Of a DNA stretch of 64,000 nucleotides, positions 55,024 to 64,000 are shown in pieces. Position 1 is the stretch's first letter. Every line of letters begins with the position of its first letter. The translations under genes were made by a program, and so were the position numbers. The DNA is from Bacteroidales bacterium UBA3743 (GTDB lineage Bacteria > Bacteroidota > Bacteroidia > Bacteroidales > Paludibacteraceae): contig DFGT01000024.1 of NCBI GenBank assembly GCA_002371265.1, forward strand, positions 1 to 64,000, read 5' to 3'. The notes beneath the pieces are model-generated. The model was not told the DNA's origin. It saw only the letters and a program-made list of their open reading frames with translations, and ran no database searches.

Positions 55024-58000
55024 TCAATTTCTTATCAGTGTGAAATGGCCGATGTATGTTTTGTCGATCTCATCAATCTGAATCTCATACCAATAATCGG
55101 TAGACGGTAGGGCTCTTCCATTATATGTGCCATCCCACGCATCCATCTCGGCTGCTTTCATATCACACAGCTTTTTGCCAAAACGGTCGAAGATCTTTAC
55201 CGTCGCTCCTGGATATTTGTCAATATTTTTGATCTCCCACACGTCATTTTCCCCGTCTCCGTTAGGTGTGAAACTTACAGGAAATTCCAACTCGTAAGTC
55301 GGAGTCTTGATAGTGGTGTCTGATTCACATCCCAACTCATCTTTGACTTTGACTTTATATGTGCGTCCGTATGTGGCTGGACTTAATGTTGAAGAAGACT
55401 GATAACCGTCGCCAAAATCAAACAGATATGCTCCGCTGCCACCTTCTGCTGCGAATTCAAATGCGTTGGCTCCACTCTCCTCTACCGAAACAATATGCGG
55501 TGTCGGAACAACATTGATGGCGAAATCATACGATTCAATACAAATTGAGCTTTTTGATTCAAGTTTTACATTTGCTGGCTCGTTTCCGTCGTAAGTGAAT
55601 TTGTAGTTTTTCGACACAGTGTCACCATCAATAGTCCAGATATATTGGTAACCTTTGCTTCCGTCAACAAATAATTTAACTTCTCCACCTTCACATAATG
55701 ATGTGTCGGAAGGGACATTTAGTGAGATGGCTTTTTCAACAAAGATTCTCTTAGTCACTGGATTGATTTTGCATCCGGCTGGCGTTCGGGCTTGAGCTTT
55801 ATATTCTAAGGATTCAATTTGATGGCTAAATCCTCCTAATATATAATCAACATCCCTAGAAGGTTTTGGGTATTCTGTTATTCCTCCGATTCCTGCCCAA
55901 TGCCAAGATTCTTTTTCCCATTCCGATGGCCCGCGTGATCCGAATCCAATATAGACAGAATCCTTCAAATAATTATTTGATGAGAATATTGCATTCAGTG
56001 TCACTTCTTCACCTTCACATATACTATCCGCTGATGCTTCTAGTGTCAGTGTCGGAATCAAATCTATTGTAGCTGTTGTAGTGTCTGACTGGCTCTCACA
56101 ATATTTTCCAGAAACTTTAACTGTGAATATTGTAGTGGTGTCTAGTTTGGCCTTCACGATTGTAGGATCATTTGTCGGACCGACCGCACTGAATTTTGCA
56201 CCGTCGATACTCTTTGTCCACTCAAACTTCAGATTGTCATTCATTCCGTCGACGGAAGCTTTGATCTCAACTTCTTCATTTGGACATAAAACTGTTGTGT
56301 TGTTGTCGAATGAAACGGAGAATGCGGGCTCCACCTCCACTTCTTGAGTCCATACTACTTGTTCACATGCATTGTCACTTTTTGTAGTGACTAAAACTAT
56401 AGTCGTTTTTGTCAAATTGTAGGTATGCCTTTGTAGTGTGCCAGGGTCGTCATTAAATGTCACACCTCCATCTTCGCTTGATTTCCAAATCAAATCATCT
56501 ACATTCTCTGCTGTCGGGATGATTGTGACGTCTTCTCCTTCACAAACAGCTGTTTTATCTATAGACACAGAAAGTTTTGGCTGTTTCTGAATCCTTATAT
56601 TGATGCTCTGGGTCTCTGCTGAACATGCGGAGCCTTGCAACGTCAATTCATATTTTGTCTCCTCAGCAGGCGTAACTTTATAAGCCTTCTTCTTGACGAT
56701 ATCGTATGGATCTGGATCTCCATTTGCGGTGAATGTTACATTTTCTGGGTTTCCACTCTTCAAATCCAATTCTAGAGTCACTTCTGTTCCTTCACAAACA
56801 AGATCCTTGACATCTGATTTCAATTCGAAATCAATTTTTGGCTCAACCTCTACGATGGCTGGTTGTGAATATACCTCATCACAAACAGATCCTTTGACAC
56901 TCAAATAGTATGACGTCGATTTGTTTGGTGCGACGGTGCTGATTTCAGAAATCTTGGTTCTCATTCCGGCTGTTTCGCTCCACCATGTCACAGAGGCTGG
57001 ATCATTTGTGCCATAGTCTTTTGTCAATGTCACACTTTCTCCCTCACAAATCAATGATTTGTCGGCTGTCAGAGTCAATGCGTCCGCACTCTCCACCTCT
57101 ATTTCTATCTTTTGCTCGACAGATGGACAGACATCTCCATTCATGGTGACTTTGTAAGTGGACGTGCTTACTGGAGTGTCTTTATAGGATGACACTGCGT
57201 TTATCTCAATATCATTCTTCTCCCATTTTGATGAGTTTGGTGTGCCGACTAAGTTTTTGACTGCTAAATTAACCTCTGTTCCGGCACATATTTTTCCATT
57301 CACATCACTTACTAAATCAAACGATATTGGTTTCTCCACTTCAATCTTTATAGGGTCCACTTTGAATGCTCCGCAAGCTCCATCGCTTGGTGTGCCGGCA
57401 TAGACGTAGATTGTTTCGTCTGGTGTGATTTTGTTTCCACTTTCAGGTGTGAACTCTGTATATTTATTACCGTCTGTACTCTTATACCAAACGATTCCAT
57501 TTGATTCTCCTGTCACAGTGAATGTGACATCCTCCCCTTCACAAATTTTAGTTTTGTCTGCAGATAATGTGAATGAAAGCGGATGGTCCACGTAAGCTGT
57601 GGTGTCAAATTTTGTCTCACCGCACACATCTCCGGAAACAGTAACCTCAAATTTGGTTGTCTCGCTAATGTTTGCTGAATATTTGTTGTCGTTCAAAGTG
57701 ATTGGATTGCCGTTGGCTGTAGCTGTTATTATAGAAGGATCATAGGAATCTTTTGTTAGAAGAGATAATTCTATATCTCCGCTTTCACAAATTCTGTCTT
57801 TATCCAAGGCCAAAGAGAACTCAGGTTTGTTTTCAGCCTTAATGGTGATGATAAATGAAGAAAAATTTTTACATACTTCTGTATCTACCTTTGATGTGAC
57901 TCTGAAAGAAGTTTCTTCTGTGACCTCAAAACTATTTGTTGTTTTAGTGCTTTCAGTTTCCCATTTTGTGAAATCTTTTTCACCTTTCTTACGGTATTCC

Positions 58001-61000
58001 CAATCCCAAGATGTTAGGTTTAAGTTTTCTTTTAAAATGAAAGAAACAGTGGCAGGTGCACAAACAGCTTCTTCGTAACCTAATGTTTTTAGAACAGGTG
58101 ATGGCACAGTTTCCAGATTAAGTGCTATAGGTAATACCACATATAAACTTATTTTTCTGGATATAATAGATTGGCAAGCGTCACTTGTGGCTGTAACTGT
58201 GTATGTTATACCTTCTGTAGGGAAAAATACAAGGTTATTGATGTCCACAGGTTTGCCGTCGCTTCCTTCTATTTCATATTTATGATTTTTTGAGTTATGG
58301 CCTTCAGCGATATTTAGGTGCAGTTCTGTTTTATCTCCACTGCAAATGATATTATTATCGACGTCGAAAGTGAAATCTGGAATAGATTCATAGTCCATTT
58401 TAAATGTGATTGTTTCCGATTTGCATTTTCCATCTTTGCTTTCTGCGTATGCTGAGACTTCTGTTTCTCCTATTATTTCGGCTATATCTGGAAAAATAAC
58501 GAATGCCTCCGACAATGTCACTTCCGCTTTTCCTTCATGGGAGCCATATTTCAAAAAGACTGACTCAGCCTCTCCTGATGTGATTTTGAGTATGACTGTT
58601 GGCAATTCTGTAGCACAGAACATCTGGTCGTCAACTGGTTTCAATTCTATTGGCTCTCTTACGTCGACATTGATATATAATGTGTCGCTCTTGCAAGTGT
58701 CGTTGATTGCGTAGATCATATAGTTTGCCGACTTTTTGTCAAGAGAAATTTTCCAGACATTATCTGTAGACGTTGGGGCTGGAGACATAACTTTCGCAGC
58801 TTCATACTTTTTGTCCGCACCCATAGCGGCGATGTAGAAATCATCCACATTTACCTTGTTGGTCTGGATCACATTGATGTCTATAGCGTCAGGAGTGGCA
58901 CAGAAAACAGTGTCGATTTTCTTTACCTCCTTGTCGGCGTAGAATGAGAATTTAGGAGCGCGGCATTCGCTCTCTTTACATTTGAATCCGACAACGTTTG
59001 TGATATAGTAAACGGAGCATTCGTCTTTGTGTCTGCCGGTAGCCGCTACTTCTTCCGCCACAGTTTCTGTCTCTCCTATCACAACTCTATACAATGTTTC
59101 TAAATTTCCTGTATATTCATAGTCGACGGAAGTTGATGAAGCTGACAAATTGCTCCACGTCGCTCCCCCATCCACAGATGTCTGCCAAATGAACGCAGCG
59201 TCTGGATATTCCTTCAACAAATCATTTAGACCAGACATCACAACTTTATGAGGCATTTCATCCGTACATTCAAAACCAGACAATAGATGCAAACCGTCAT
59301 TTCCATCTATACAAATTGTAGGTTTAGGCATTGTCTCGCCACATATTGTTATAGACAAATCATCGATTGCGAAATCTAACCAATCATTACAAGAGACGTT
59401 GTCTTGGTTATAGGAATAGTCGAGTGACAATTCTACTGTGATTTCACCAGAATATCCAGTTGGGACTGAGAATGGGACCGAAGCCAATCTTTTGCCAAAT
59501 CCCCCTTTGAAACTCAGTGGCACAGATTCCGCAGCCAACTCGTTTCCTCTATTGTCATAAACGACCATCTTTGTGACTACATTTGTTCCCCATTCGGATC
59601 CCTTACACATAAGTGCAGCGTTAAACATGAATGTTTTACATGGACAAAGAGGTATAGATATTGTTTTTTTATAAAAAATTGGATTTGCTTTGTTGTCTCC
59701 CTTATTCATACGGATGAACGCAAAAGCATTACCTACTTCAGATGGCCTGAAATAGGAGACGTCGTTGGGTGAAACAACCCCATTAAAATTGTTGGGCGCA
59801 AATTGAATATTTTTTTTACAATTTGAGCCGTCCCAATCACAAGACATATAATAGATTGCTGAATCTGGTATTGAACAGATAATATACTCTCCATTTTGAG
59901 ACATTTGTTCTTTACCACCTGGAGTATAGGCATTTAACGCCATTCCAGAATTTGTGCCATATGACAATGTATCACAAACGCCGAAATCCTCTTTCCATAG
60001 TTCTCTCAACGTCTCTTTATACTGGCAATTAGGTTCTGGCTTTATGCTTGAAATAGTGTTTGATATAGAATAAAAAGCACATCCATTTTTAGGGGCATTG
60101 TGAATGGCAATGTATTCAGCTTGTTCCTTAGCCTCATTGTCAGTAGGACTTGCAGTGACAATCACACGAAAGACAGATGTCTCAGTACCGTCGACAACCA
60201 TCTTTAATTTAGACTTATTGATACCACTTTGGTCATTTATATTTGACCACGTCAAACCACCGTCTTCAGACTTCTGCCATAATACATAAACAGAATTATC
60301 TATTTTCTGCCATGCCTCGAGCACTGAGTTGACAACGGAGAATTGAGCCTCGTAAGAGCATGTGTTGCCTCCTGTAGCCGACGCTATTGCACTCTCTTCA
60401 ATCTTCATGTCTGGCACATTCACGTCTTCATCATAACGATAAAGAGAGATATCATCGATCACAAAGTCATTTCCGACACCAGAAAGAGAATTGTTTATAA
60501 TCTGTAACGACAGTTTATCTCCATTATTGGCGGTGAAATCGGCATAATACTCGCTCCATTTATGCTCTGCGAATGGACTTGTCCCTGCATATTCCCACAA
60601 TGGAATCTCCTTTGTGTCAATTTCCGCAATCACATCATTGGTGGCTCTGTTTTTAACAATAAGTGTCAACATAGCCTCTTGTGCCGGAAAAGAAGTCACA
60701 CTTGATGTGAAAATTTTGAATCTATATTTTTTAGCATCGCATAGGTCAAAATCAATATCCTGTCCGTATATGGTTTCTCCGATTCCCGCTCCCGAATTGA
60801 TGATCAGCATCGCACCATTTTGATTTCCTGTATGGTCTCGTCCATAGGTGAAATAATTTCCTGTGCCTCCGCATATCTTAAAACGGTTGTATGACCATGC
60901 TGTGCTATTTGCTATACCATAGAAGCCATCGATAATCTGACCACATTGTTCTTTTCCTGACGGTCTTTTCACATAGTCAGTAATAGGAATAGGACCTTGA

Positions 61001-61200
61001 TCGTATATTTTAACTTCCTCATAATCTATGAAATGATGATTGGGAACAAACATTGTGGGATCTGCAAAATTTTTTATGACGGTGTCTTCCGCAACTCCGA
61101 AATCCTCTCGCCATACCAACGACCATGATTGGGAAAACACAGTTGCAGACAATTGTAAAGTCGCAATTGTTGTAAGGCAATGCTTTATAAAGTTTTTCAT
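55024..61200 (-). CDS. Giant secreted protein with Ig-like repeats and a type B T9SS C-terminal domain
   Basis: A 2058-residue protein from ATG 61200 (signal MKNFIKHCLTTIATLQLSATVFSQ). The N-terminal part contains two jelly-roll/MAM-like segments (FAEHKWSEYYADFTANNGDKLSLQIINNS near residue 230, and a similar one near 560). From about residue 830 on there are roughly a dozen repeated domains with the words (I/V)C(E/S/P)G(E/D)-(D/E)(V/I)(T/E)L, Ig/PKD-like folds of Bacteroidetes adhesins. The final 85 residues (FPVSFTPNGDGENDVWEIKNID...YPGATVKIFDRFG...WDGTYNGRALPSTDYWYEI) form the gliding motility-associated type B sorting domain for T9SS export to the cell surface. Likely an adhesin or surface fibre; the ligand is unknown. 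Confidence 0.87.
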   Translation of the reverse strand: MKNFIKHCLTTIATLQLSATVFSQSWSLVWREDFGVAEDTVIKNFADPTMFVPNHHFIDYEEVKIYDQGPIPITDYVKRPSGKEQCGQIIDGFYGIANSTAWSYNRFKICGGTGNYFTYGRDHTGNQNGAMLIINSGAGIGETIYGQDIDFDLCDAKKYRFKIFTSSVTSFPAQEAMLTLIVKNRATNDVIAEIDTKEIPLWEYAGTSPFAEHKWSEYYADFTANNGDKLSLQIINNSLSGVGNDFVIDDISLYRYDEDVNVPDMKIEESAIASATGGNTCSYEAQFSVVNSVLEAWQKIDNSVYVLWQKSEDGGLTWSNINDQSGINKSKLKMVVDGTETSVFRVIVTASPTDNEAKEQAEYIAIHNAPKNGCAFYSISNTISSIKPEPNCQYKETLRELWKEDFGVCDTLSYGTNSGMALNAYTPGGKEQMSQNGEYIICSIPDSAIYYMSCDWDGSNCKKNIQFAPNNFNGVVSPNDVSYFRPSEVGNAFAFIRMNKGDNKANPIFYKKTISIPLCPCKTFMFNAALMCKGSEWGTNVVTKMVVYDNRGNELAAESVPLSFKGGFGKRLASVPFSVPTGYSGEITVELSLDYSYNQDNVSCNDWLDFAIDDLSITICGETMPKPTICIDGNDGLHLLSGFECTDEMPHKVVMSGLNDLLKEYPDAAFIWQTSVDGGATWSNLSASSTSVDYEYTGNLETLYRVVIGETETVAEEVAATGRHKDECSVYYITNVVGFKCKESECRAPKFSFYADKEVKKIDTVFCATPDAIDINVIQTNKVNVDDFYIAAMGADKKYEAAKVMSPAPTSTDNVWKISLDKKSANYMIYAINDTCKSDTLYINVDVREPIELKPVDDQMFCATELPTVILKITSGEAESVFLKYGSHEGKAEVTLSEAFVIFPDIAEIIGETEVSAYAESKDGKCKSETITFKMDYESIPDFTFDVDNNIICSGDKTELHLNIAEGHNSKNHKYEIEGSDGKPVDINNLVFFPTEGITYTVTATSDACQSIISRKISLYVVLPIALNLETVPSPVLKTLGYEEAVCAPATVSFILKENLNLTSWDWEYRKKGEKDFTKWETESTKTTNSFEVTEETSFRVTSKVDTEVCKNFSSFIITIKAENKPEFSLALDKDRICESGDIELSLLTKDSYDPSIITATANGNPITLNDNKYSANISETTKFEVTVSGDVCGETKFDTTAYVDHPLSFTLSADKTKICEGEDVTFTVTGESNGIVWYKSTDGNKYTEFTPESGNKITPDETIYVYAGTPSDGACGAFKVDPIKIEVEKPISFDLVSDVNGKICAGTEVNLAVKNLVGTPNSSKWEKNDIEINAVSSYKDTPVSTSTYKVTMNGDVCPSVEQKIEIEVESADALTLTADKSLICEGESVTLTKDYGTNDPASVTWWSETAGMRTKISEISTVAPNKSTSYYLSVKGSVCDEVYSQPAIVEVEPKIDFELKSDVKDLVCEGTEVTLELDLKSGNPENVTFTANGDPDPYDIVKKKAYKVTPAEETKYELTLQGSACSAETQSINIRIQKQPKLSVSIDKTAVCEGEDVTIIPTAENVDDLIWKSSEDGGVTFNDDPGTLQRHTYNLTKTTIVLVTTKSDNACEQVVWTQEVEVEPAFSVSFDNNTTVLCPNEEVEIKASVDGMNDNLKFEWTKSIDGAKFSAVGPTNDPTIVKAKLDTTTIFTVKVSGKYCESQSDTTTATIDLIPTLTLEASADSICEGEEVTLNAIFSSNNYLKDSVYIGFGSRGPSEWEKESWHWAGIGGITEYPKPSRDVDYILGGFSHQIESLEYKAQARTPAGCKINPVTKRIFVEKAISLNVPSDTSLCEGGEVKLFVDGSKGYQYIWTIDGDTVSKNYKFTYDGNEPANVKLESKSSICIESYDFAINVVPTPHIVSVEESGANAFEFAAEGGSGAYLFDFGDGYQSSSTLSPATYGRTYKVKVKDELGCESDTTIKTPTYELEFPVSFTPNGDGENDVWEIKNIDKYPGATVKIFDRFGKKLCDMKAAEMDAWDGTYNGRALPSTDYWYEIQIDEIDKTYIGHFTLIRN

Positions 61201-61368
61201 ATATATCTTATTAAACCCTATTGTTAAATTATATTCGCAAACTCCTGCAAATTTAATATTTCTTAACAATTTAGGCAAGAATGTCAGTAAACAATGCGAA
61301 AATGGGAAGAATGGTATATATGAATGGGAAAAAATAACGATGGACGATACGCAATTATGAATTATGCA

Positions 61369-62139
61369 TTATGAATTACGAATTATTATAAATTGTCTTG
61401 ATTCGTTCAAGTCGACGCGAATGTCTTTGTAGCTGTCCTGATCAATCAACATTGGTATACCGAGCTTCTTGGCTATCTTAATGGCTGAAGCTGTGTCTAT
61501 GCTTCCTAATCCGATTGGAACATCTGTATTTGAAACTCCCGGTTTGACAAAATCTTTGAAATGTAGTGATTCTACCCTACTCTCATTGCGGGTGAAAAAT
61601 GCGATAGGATCCTCTCCTCCCGCCGCACACCATCCTAAATCAAGCTGGAATCCTACTTTACCGTCGCACAAATCAACCAATCTCTCCAATGCTGTCACTC
61701 CATTGATTTGTACTGCGGTGTCTGGTTGATTGTTGTGGATGAGCAGACGTGAACCATAAGACTGAAGCTTTTCTGCAGCGTCGCTCAACTCTTTCGCTCT
61801 CTCTTGCAAACTTGTCTCATTAAGCTGACTTGGCATTCCTACCACAAACTGTTTGATCCCATATTCGTTTGTCAATGTGATCATCTCGTCGACGGATTTT
61901 TCTATTGATTCTGTCACAACATGGATTGATTGTACTCCTAATCCGATGCTTTTCATCAACTTATAAAGATGCTGGAATTTCATCATTGTCCAAAATGATG
62001 GGTTGTTGTGTGTCAAACCTCCTAGAAGGATGCAAGGTTCAACATAATCGATTTCCAATGCTCTTACTGCAATCAACAGATCTTCTTCCTTCATTGCCTG
62101 CTTTGAGCATGGACCATAGAGATTTAAGCCTATTTTCAT
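61369..62139 (-). CDS. Sugar phosphate isomerase/epimerase-like TIM-barrel protein
   Basis: A 256-residue AP-endonuclease-2-type barrel from ATG 62139. Features: EPCILLGG, GVQSIHVVTES, IKQFVVGMPSQL, SRLLIHNNQPD, GFQLDLGWCAAGGEDP and ESLHFKDFVKP, with metal-site His, Asp and Glu positions as in sugar isomerases/epimerases, whose substrates vary (myo-inositol derivatives, xylose, hydroxypyruvate). It has its own promoter, is divergent from miaA and is not in a sugar operon, so no substrate can be named. ATG 62181 upstream would lie upstream of the promoter and is rejected. Confidence 0.8.
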   Translation of the reverse strand: MKIGLNLYGPCSKQAMKEEDLLIAVRALEIDYVEPCILLGGLTHNNPSFWTMMKFQHLYKLMKSIGLGVQSIHVVTESIEKSVDEMITLTNEYGIKQFVVGMPSQLNETSLQERAKELSDAAEKLQSYGSRLLIHNNQPDTAVQINGVTALERLVDLCDGKVGFQLDLGWCAAGGEDPIAFFTRNESRVESLHFKDFVKPGVSNTDVPIGLGSIDTASAIKIAKKLGIPMLIDQDSYKDIRVDLNESRQFIIIRNS

Positions 62140-62160
62140 TGATACTTTTTTAGTGTGGCG

Positions 62161-62188
62161 CAAAATTATAAATATCGACATAATTCAA
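62161..62188 (-). promoter_or_regulatory. Promoter of the isomerase-like gene
   Basis: On the minus strand TTG (62188-62186), 17 bases, TAATTTTG (62168-62161), 22 bases before the start at 62139. Confidence 0.5.
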
Positions 62189-62211
62189 CCAATGATATGG
62201 GCAAAAAAGTC

Positions 62212-62219
62212 TATATTTG
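62212..62219 (+). promoter_or_regulatory. Candidate -7 element of the miaA promoter
   Basis: TATATTTG matches TAnnTTTG, 60 bases before the miaA start. No exact TTTG at the expected -33 distance. Confidence 0.4.
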
Positions 62220-62278
62220 TGAACAAATTCTTAATTTTTGAAGAATTTTGAGCATTTTTTTTAGAATTCCAAACACAG

Positions 62279-63172
62279 ATGAGCAAACGACTAATCGTCA
62301 TACTCGGACCGACGGCTATCGGAAAAACAGGACTCAGCATTCAAGTTGCTGAACGTCTTCACACGGACATAATTTCGTGTGACTCTCGTCAGTTCTATAA
62401 AGATATTCCGATTGTCACAGCCGCACCGTCTGCGGAAGAGTTGAAGAGAGCCAAACATCATTTCATAGGAATGCTTGGTCTTGACGACTACTATAGCTGC
62501 GGACGTTTTGAGATTGAGGCTTTGGCAAAACTGGAAGAGTTGTTTGCCTCTCACGATGATGTGGTGATGGTAGGTGGATCGATGCTCTATATCGACGCTC
62601 TTTGCAACGGAATAGACGACCGCCCGAATGTGGATGAAAAATTGCGTGATGAGCTGTGGAAGCGGTATGAGACGGAGGGTATCAGCAATATGCTGGGTGA
62701 ACTGAAGATTCTTGACCCTGAATACTATGAAGAGGTTGATCCTCATAATTATAAGCGTATTATTCACGCTCTGGAAATTTGTCTGGAGACGGGAAAGCCT
62801 TATACTGAGATTCGTAAGCAGGAAAAAAAACAGCGTCCGTTCGACATTGTGAAGATCGGGCTTACTCTCCCTCGTGAGGAGATGTACGACAGAATCAATC
62901 GTCGCACTTATGTGATGATTGAAGACGGTGCGGAAGCAGAAGCTCGCAACGTCTATCCATATCGACATCTGAACAGCCTTAACACAGTGGGATTCAAAGA
63001 GTTGTTCGCATATATTGATGGTGATTATTCATTGGAGAAAGCTATTGAGGAAATTCAGAAGAACACTCGCCGATACGCAAAAAAACAGATGACTTGGTGG
63101 AAGCGAGACCAGGAGATCAATTGGTTTTCGCCTTTTGAAAAAGATAAAATATTTGAATTTTTAGGAATATGA
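62279..63172 (+). CDS. miaA: tRNA dimethylallyltransferase (MiaA)
   Basis: A 297-residue enzyme adding a dimethylallyl group to A37 of tRNAs reading codons starting with U. P-loop ILGPTAIGKTGLSIQ (residues 7-21), the DSRQFYKDI substrate motif, GGSMLYIDALCNGIDD, DPHNYKRIIHALEI and the C-terminal NTRRYAKKQMTWWKRD. Length normal for Bacteroidetes. Its stop overlaps the start of the next gene (ATGA at 63169-63172), so the two are translationally coupled. Confidence 0.95.
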   Translation: MSKRLIVILGPTAIGKTGLSIQVAERLHTDIISCDSRQFYKDIPIVTAAPSAEELKRAKHHFIGMLGLDDYYSCGRFEIEALAKLEELFASHDDVVMVGGSMLYIDALCNGIDDRPNVDEKLRDELWKRYETEGISNMLGELKILDPEYYEEVDPHNYKRIIHALEICLETGKPYTEIRKQEKKQRPFDIVKIGLTLPREEMYDRINRRTYVMIEDGAEAEARNVYPYRHLNSLNTVGFKELFAYIDGDYSLEKAIEEIQKNTRRYAKKQMTWWKRDQEINWFSPFEKDKIFEFLGI

Positions 63173-63939
63173 TCATAGATACTCATTCCCATATTTATAT
63201 GGATGAAGACTACCCTGACGACAAAGCGGAGGTAGTTGAACGATTGAAAGCCGCTGGTGTAGGCAAAGTGATATTGCCAAATGTGGATTTGAGCACCATT
63301 CCGCAGATGCACGCATTGGCAGACACTGATCCTGGATTGTTCTCGTGTGCGATGGGCCTGCATCCTACAGAAGTGAAAGAGGATTGGCAGAGTGTGCTTG
63401 ATGAGATGTTTGCATATCTTCCTCAACGCAAGTATTGCGCTTTGGGCGAGATTGGCATTGACCTCTATTGGGAAGACGATTTCAAGGAGATTCAGATAAA
63501 GGCGTTTGAGCAGCAGGTCGACGTCGCTATTCAAAACGATCTGCCTATTATCATCCATCAGCGTAAGGCTCTCGATGAATGTACGGCATCACTGAAGAAA
63601 TTCGACAAATCCAAACTGCATGGTGTGTTCCACTGTTTCACTGGCAATATCCACGAAGCTGAACAGATGATGAAACTTGGAGATTTTGTTTTGGGAATAG
63701 GCGGTGTAGTGACATTCAAGAATGCAGGAGTGGCTGCTGCGGTCAAGGATATTCCGTTAGACAGGATCGTGTTGGAGACAGATGCCCCGTATCTTGCTCC
63801 GGTGCCTAAACGTGGACAGCGTAATGAGACCGCGTTTATCGCATATACAGCCGCCAAAGTGGCAGAAATCAAGGAGATGGATGTCGACGCTGTGGCAGAT
63901 GCGACGTCGAAGACAGCAATCGATATGTTTGGATTATAG
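63169..63939 (+). CDS. TatD-family metal-dependent hydrolase/DNase
   Basis: A 256-residue TIM-barrel hydrolase. Metal ligands: DTHSHIY (residues 4-10), GEIGIDLYW (Glu), LPIIIHQRKA (His), HGVFHCFTGN (His) and VLETDAPYLAP (Asp). TatD proteins are 3'-5' exonucleases/DNases in repair; RNA and D-amino-acyl-tRNA substrates have also been reported for relatives. Coupled to miaA by a four-base overlap. The 60 bases that follow to the window end contain no gene start. Confidence 0.93.
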   Translation: MIIDTHSHIYMDEDYPDDKAEVVERLKAAGVGKVILPNVDLSTIPQMHALADTDPGLFSCAMGLHPTEVKEDWQSVLDEMFAYLPQRKYCALGEIGIDLYWEDDFKEIQIKAFEQQVDVAIQNDLPIIIHQRKALDECTASLKKFDKSKLHGVFHCFTGNIHEAEQMMKLGDFVLGIGGVVTFKNAGVAAAVKDIPLDRIVLETDAPYLAPVPKRGQRNETAFIAYTAAKVAEIKEMDVDAVADATSKTAIDMFGL

Positions 63940-64000
63940 TGTCGATATTCTTAAATTTATCTCGTCATTCCTCAACTTTCCATCCTTCAATCGTCCTTTC

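Noticed and set aside
62291..62968. 225-residue open frame on the minus strand
   Set aside because: It is the antisense shadow of miaA, whose motifs are complete.

Overview
The window reads as a chromosome segment of a Bacteroidales bacterium, probably a gut or rumen Prevotellaceae, Muribaculaceae or Bacteroidaceae relative; this is inferred from gene content and signals, since no rRNA gene is present. Supporting evidence: promoters of the Bacteroidetes type (TTG or TTTG, 17-21 bases, then TAnnTTTG), a C-terminal T9SS/gliding-motility sorting domain on a 2058-residue protein, a GldB-type lipoprotein, MurA with Asp in place of the catalytic Cys, a menaquinone gene pair, aspartate carbamoyltransferase as a pyrB-pyrI pair, and many small lipoproteins with Bacteroidetes-type lipoboxes.

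Layout. 1-1270: a REP-associated transposase (RAYT) gene embedded in short hairpin repeats. 1300-10390 (minus): MBL hydrolase, SNF2 helicase overlapping menC, menB, then a pyrB-pyrI-flavin reductase-murA run. 10391-14641: an AT-rich accessory island between pyrB and parA, with two broken genes at its edges (10672-10939 and a SLOG/DUF2493 relic at 14338-14548) and, between them, a WYL regulator, a PD-(D/E)XK-type nuclease candidate and a fusion of sigma-70 region 2 to a second PD-(D/E)XK-type domain. 14642-18564 (plus): parA-parB-DUF5683-lytic transglycosylase. 18776-23308 (plus): a short DXS-like enzyme, an AraC regulator and two flavodoxin genes. 23459-29602 (minus): TIM-barrel protein, pdxJ, metH, metF. 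30096-34286: SUFU-domain membrane protein, MscS channel, a tandem hairpin array and two small exported proteins. 34485-38834 (minus): a cell-surface operon (outer-membrane barrel, Kelch lipoprotein, beta-helix lipoprotein, endonuclease/exonuclease/phosphatase). 38931-42439 (minus): pseudouridine synthase and aspS. 42635-43161: an antitoxin and a truncated PIN toxin. 43220-47204 (minus): two membrane proteins, MoxR-like ATPase, VWA protein, TerB-like protein. 47374-53433 (minus): lon, lipoproteins, ABC-F. 53574-61200 (minus): two secreted proteins, one with an in-frame stop. 61369-63939: sugar-phosphate isomerase-like protein, then miaA and a TatD DNase.

Most interesting region: 11048-14273. 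The two nuclease-like proteins share the pattern S-S-x3-C-x-N followed by D...E-x-K-(F/Y)-T-E, so they look like distant relatives, and one carries a nearly complete sigma-70 region 2 at its N-terminus with no regions 3 or 4. With a WYL regulator immediately upstream, broken genes on both sides and low GC, this looks like a defence or conflict locus of a type I do not recognise as described. Function is inference only.

The second theme is a hairpin repeat family. A 13-15 base hairpin (CGTCT-N3-AGACG) followed or preceded by GTAACC/GGTTAC occurs around the RAYT gene, as an inverted pair at 29876-30047, and as a four-copy tandem array at 32633-32977, consistent with REP/REPIN elements mobilised by the local RAYT. 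All calls were made by reading; no database search was run.
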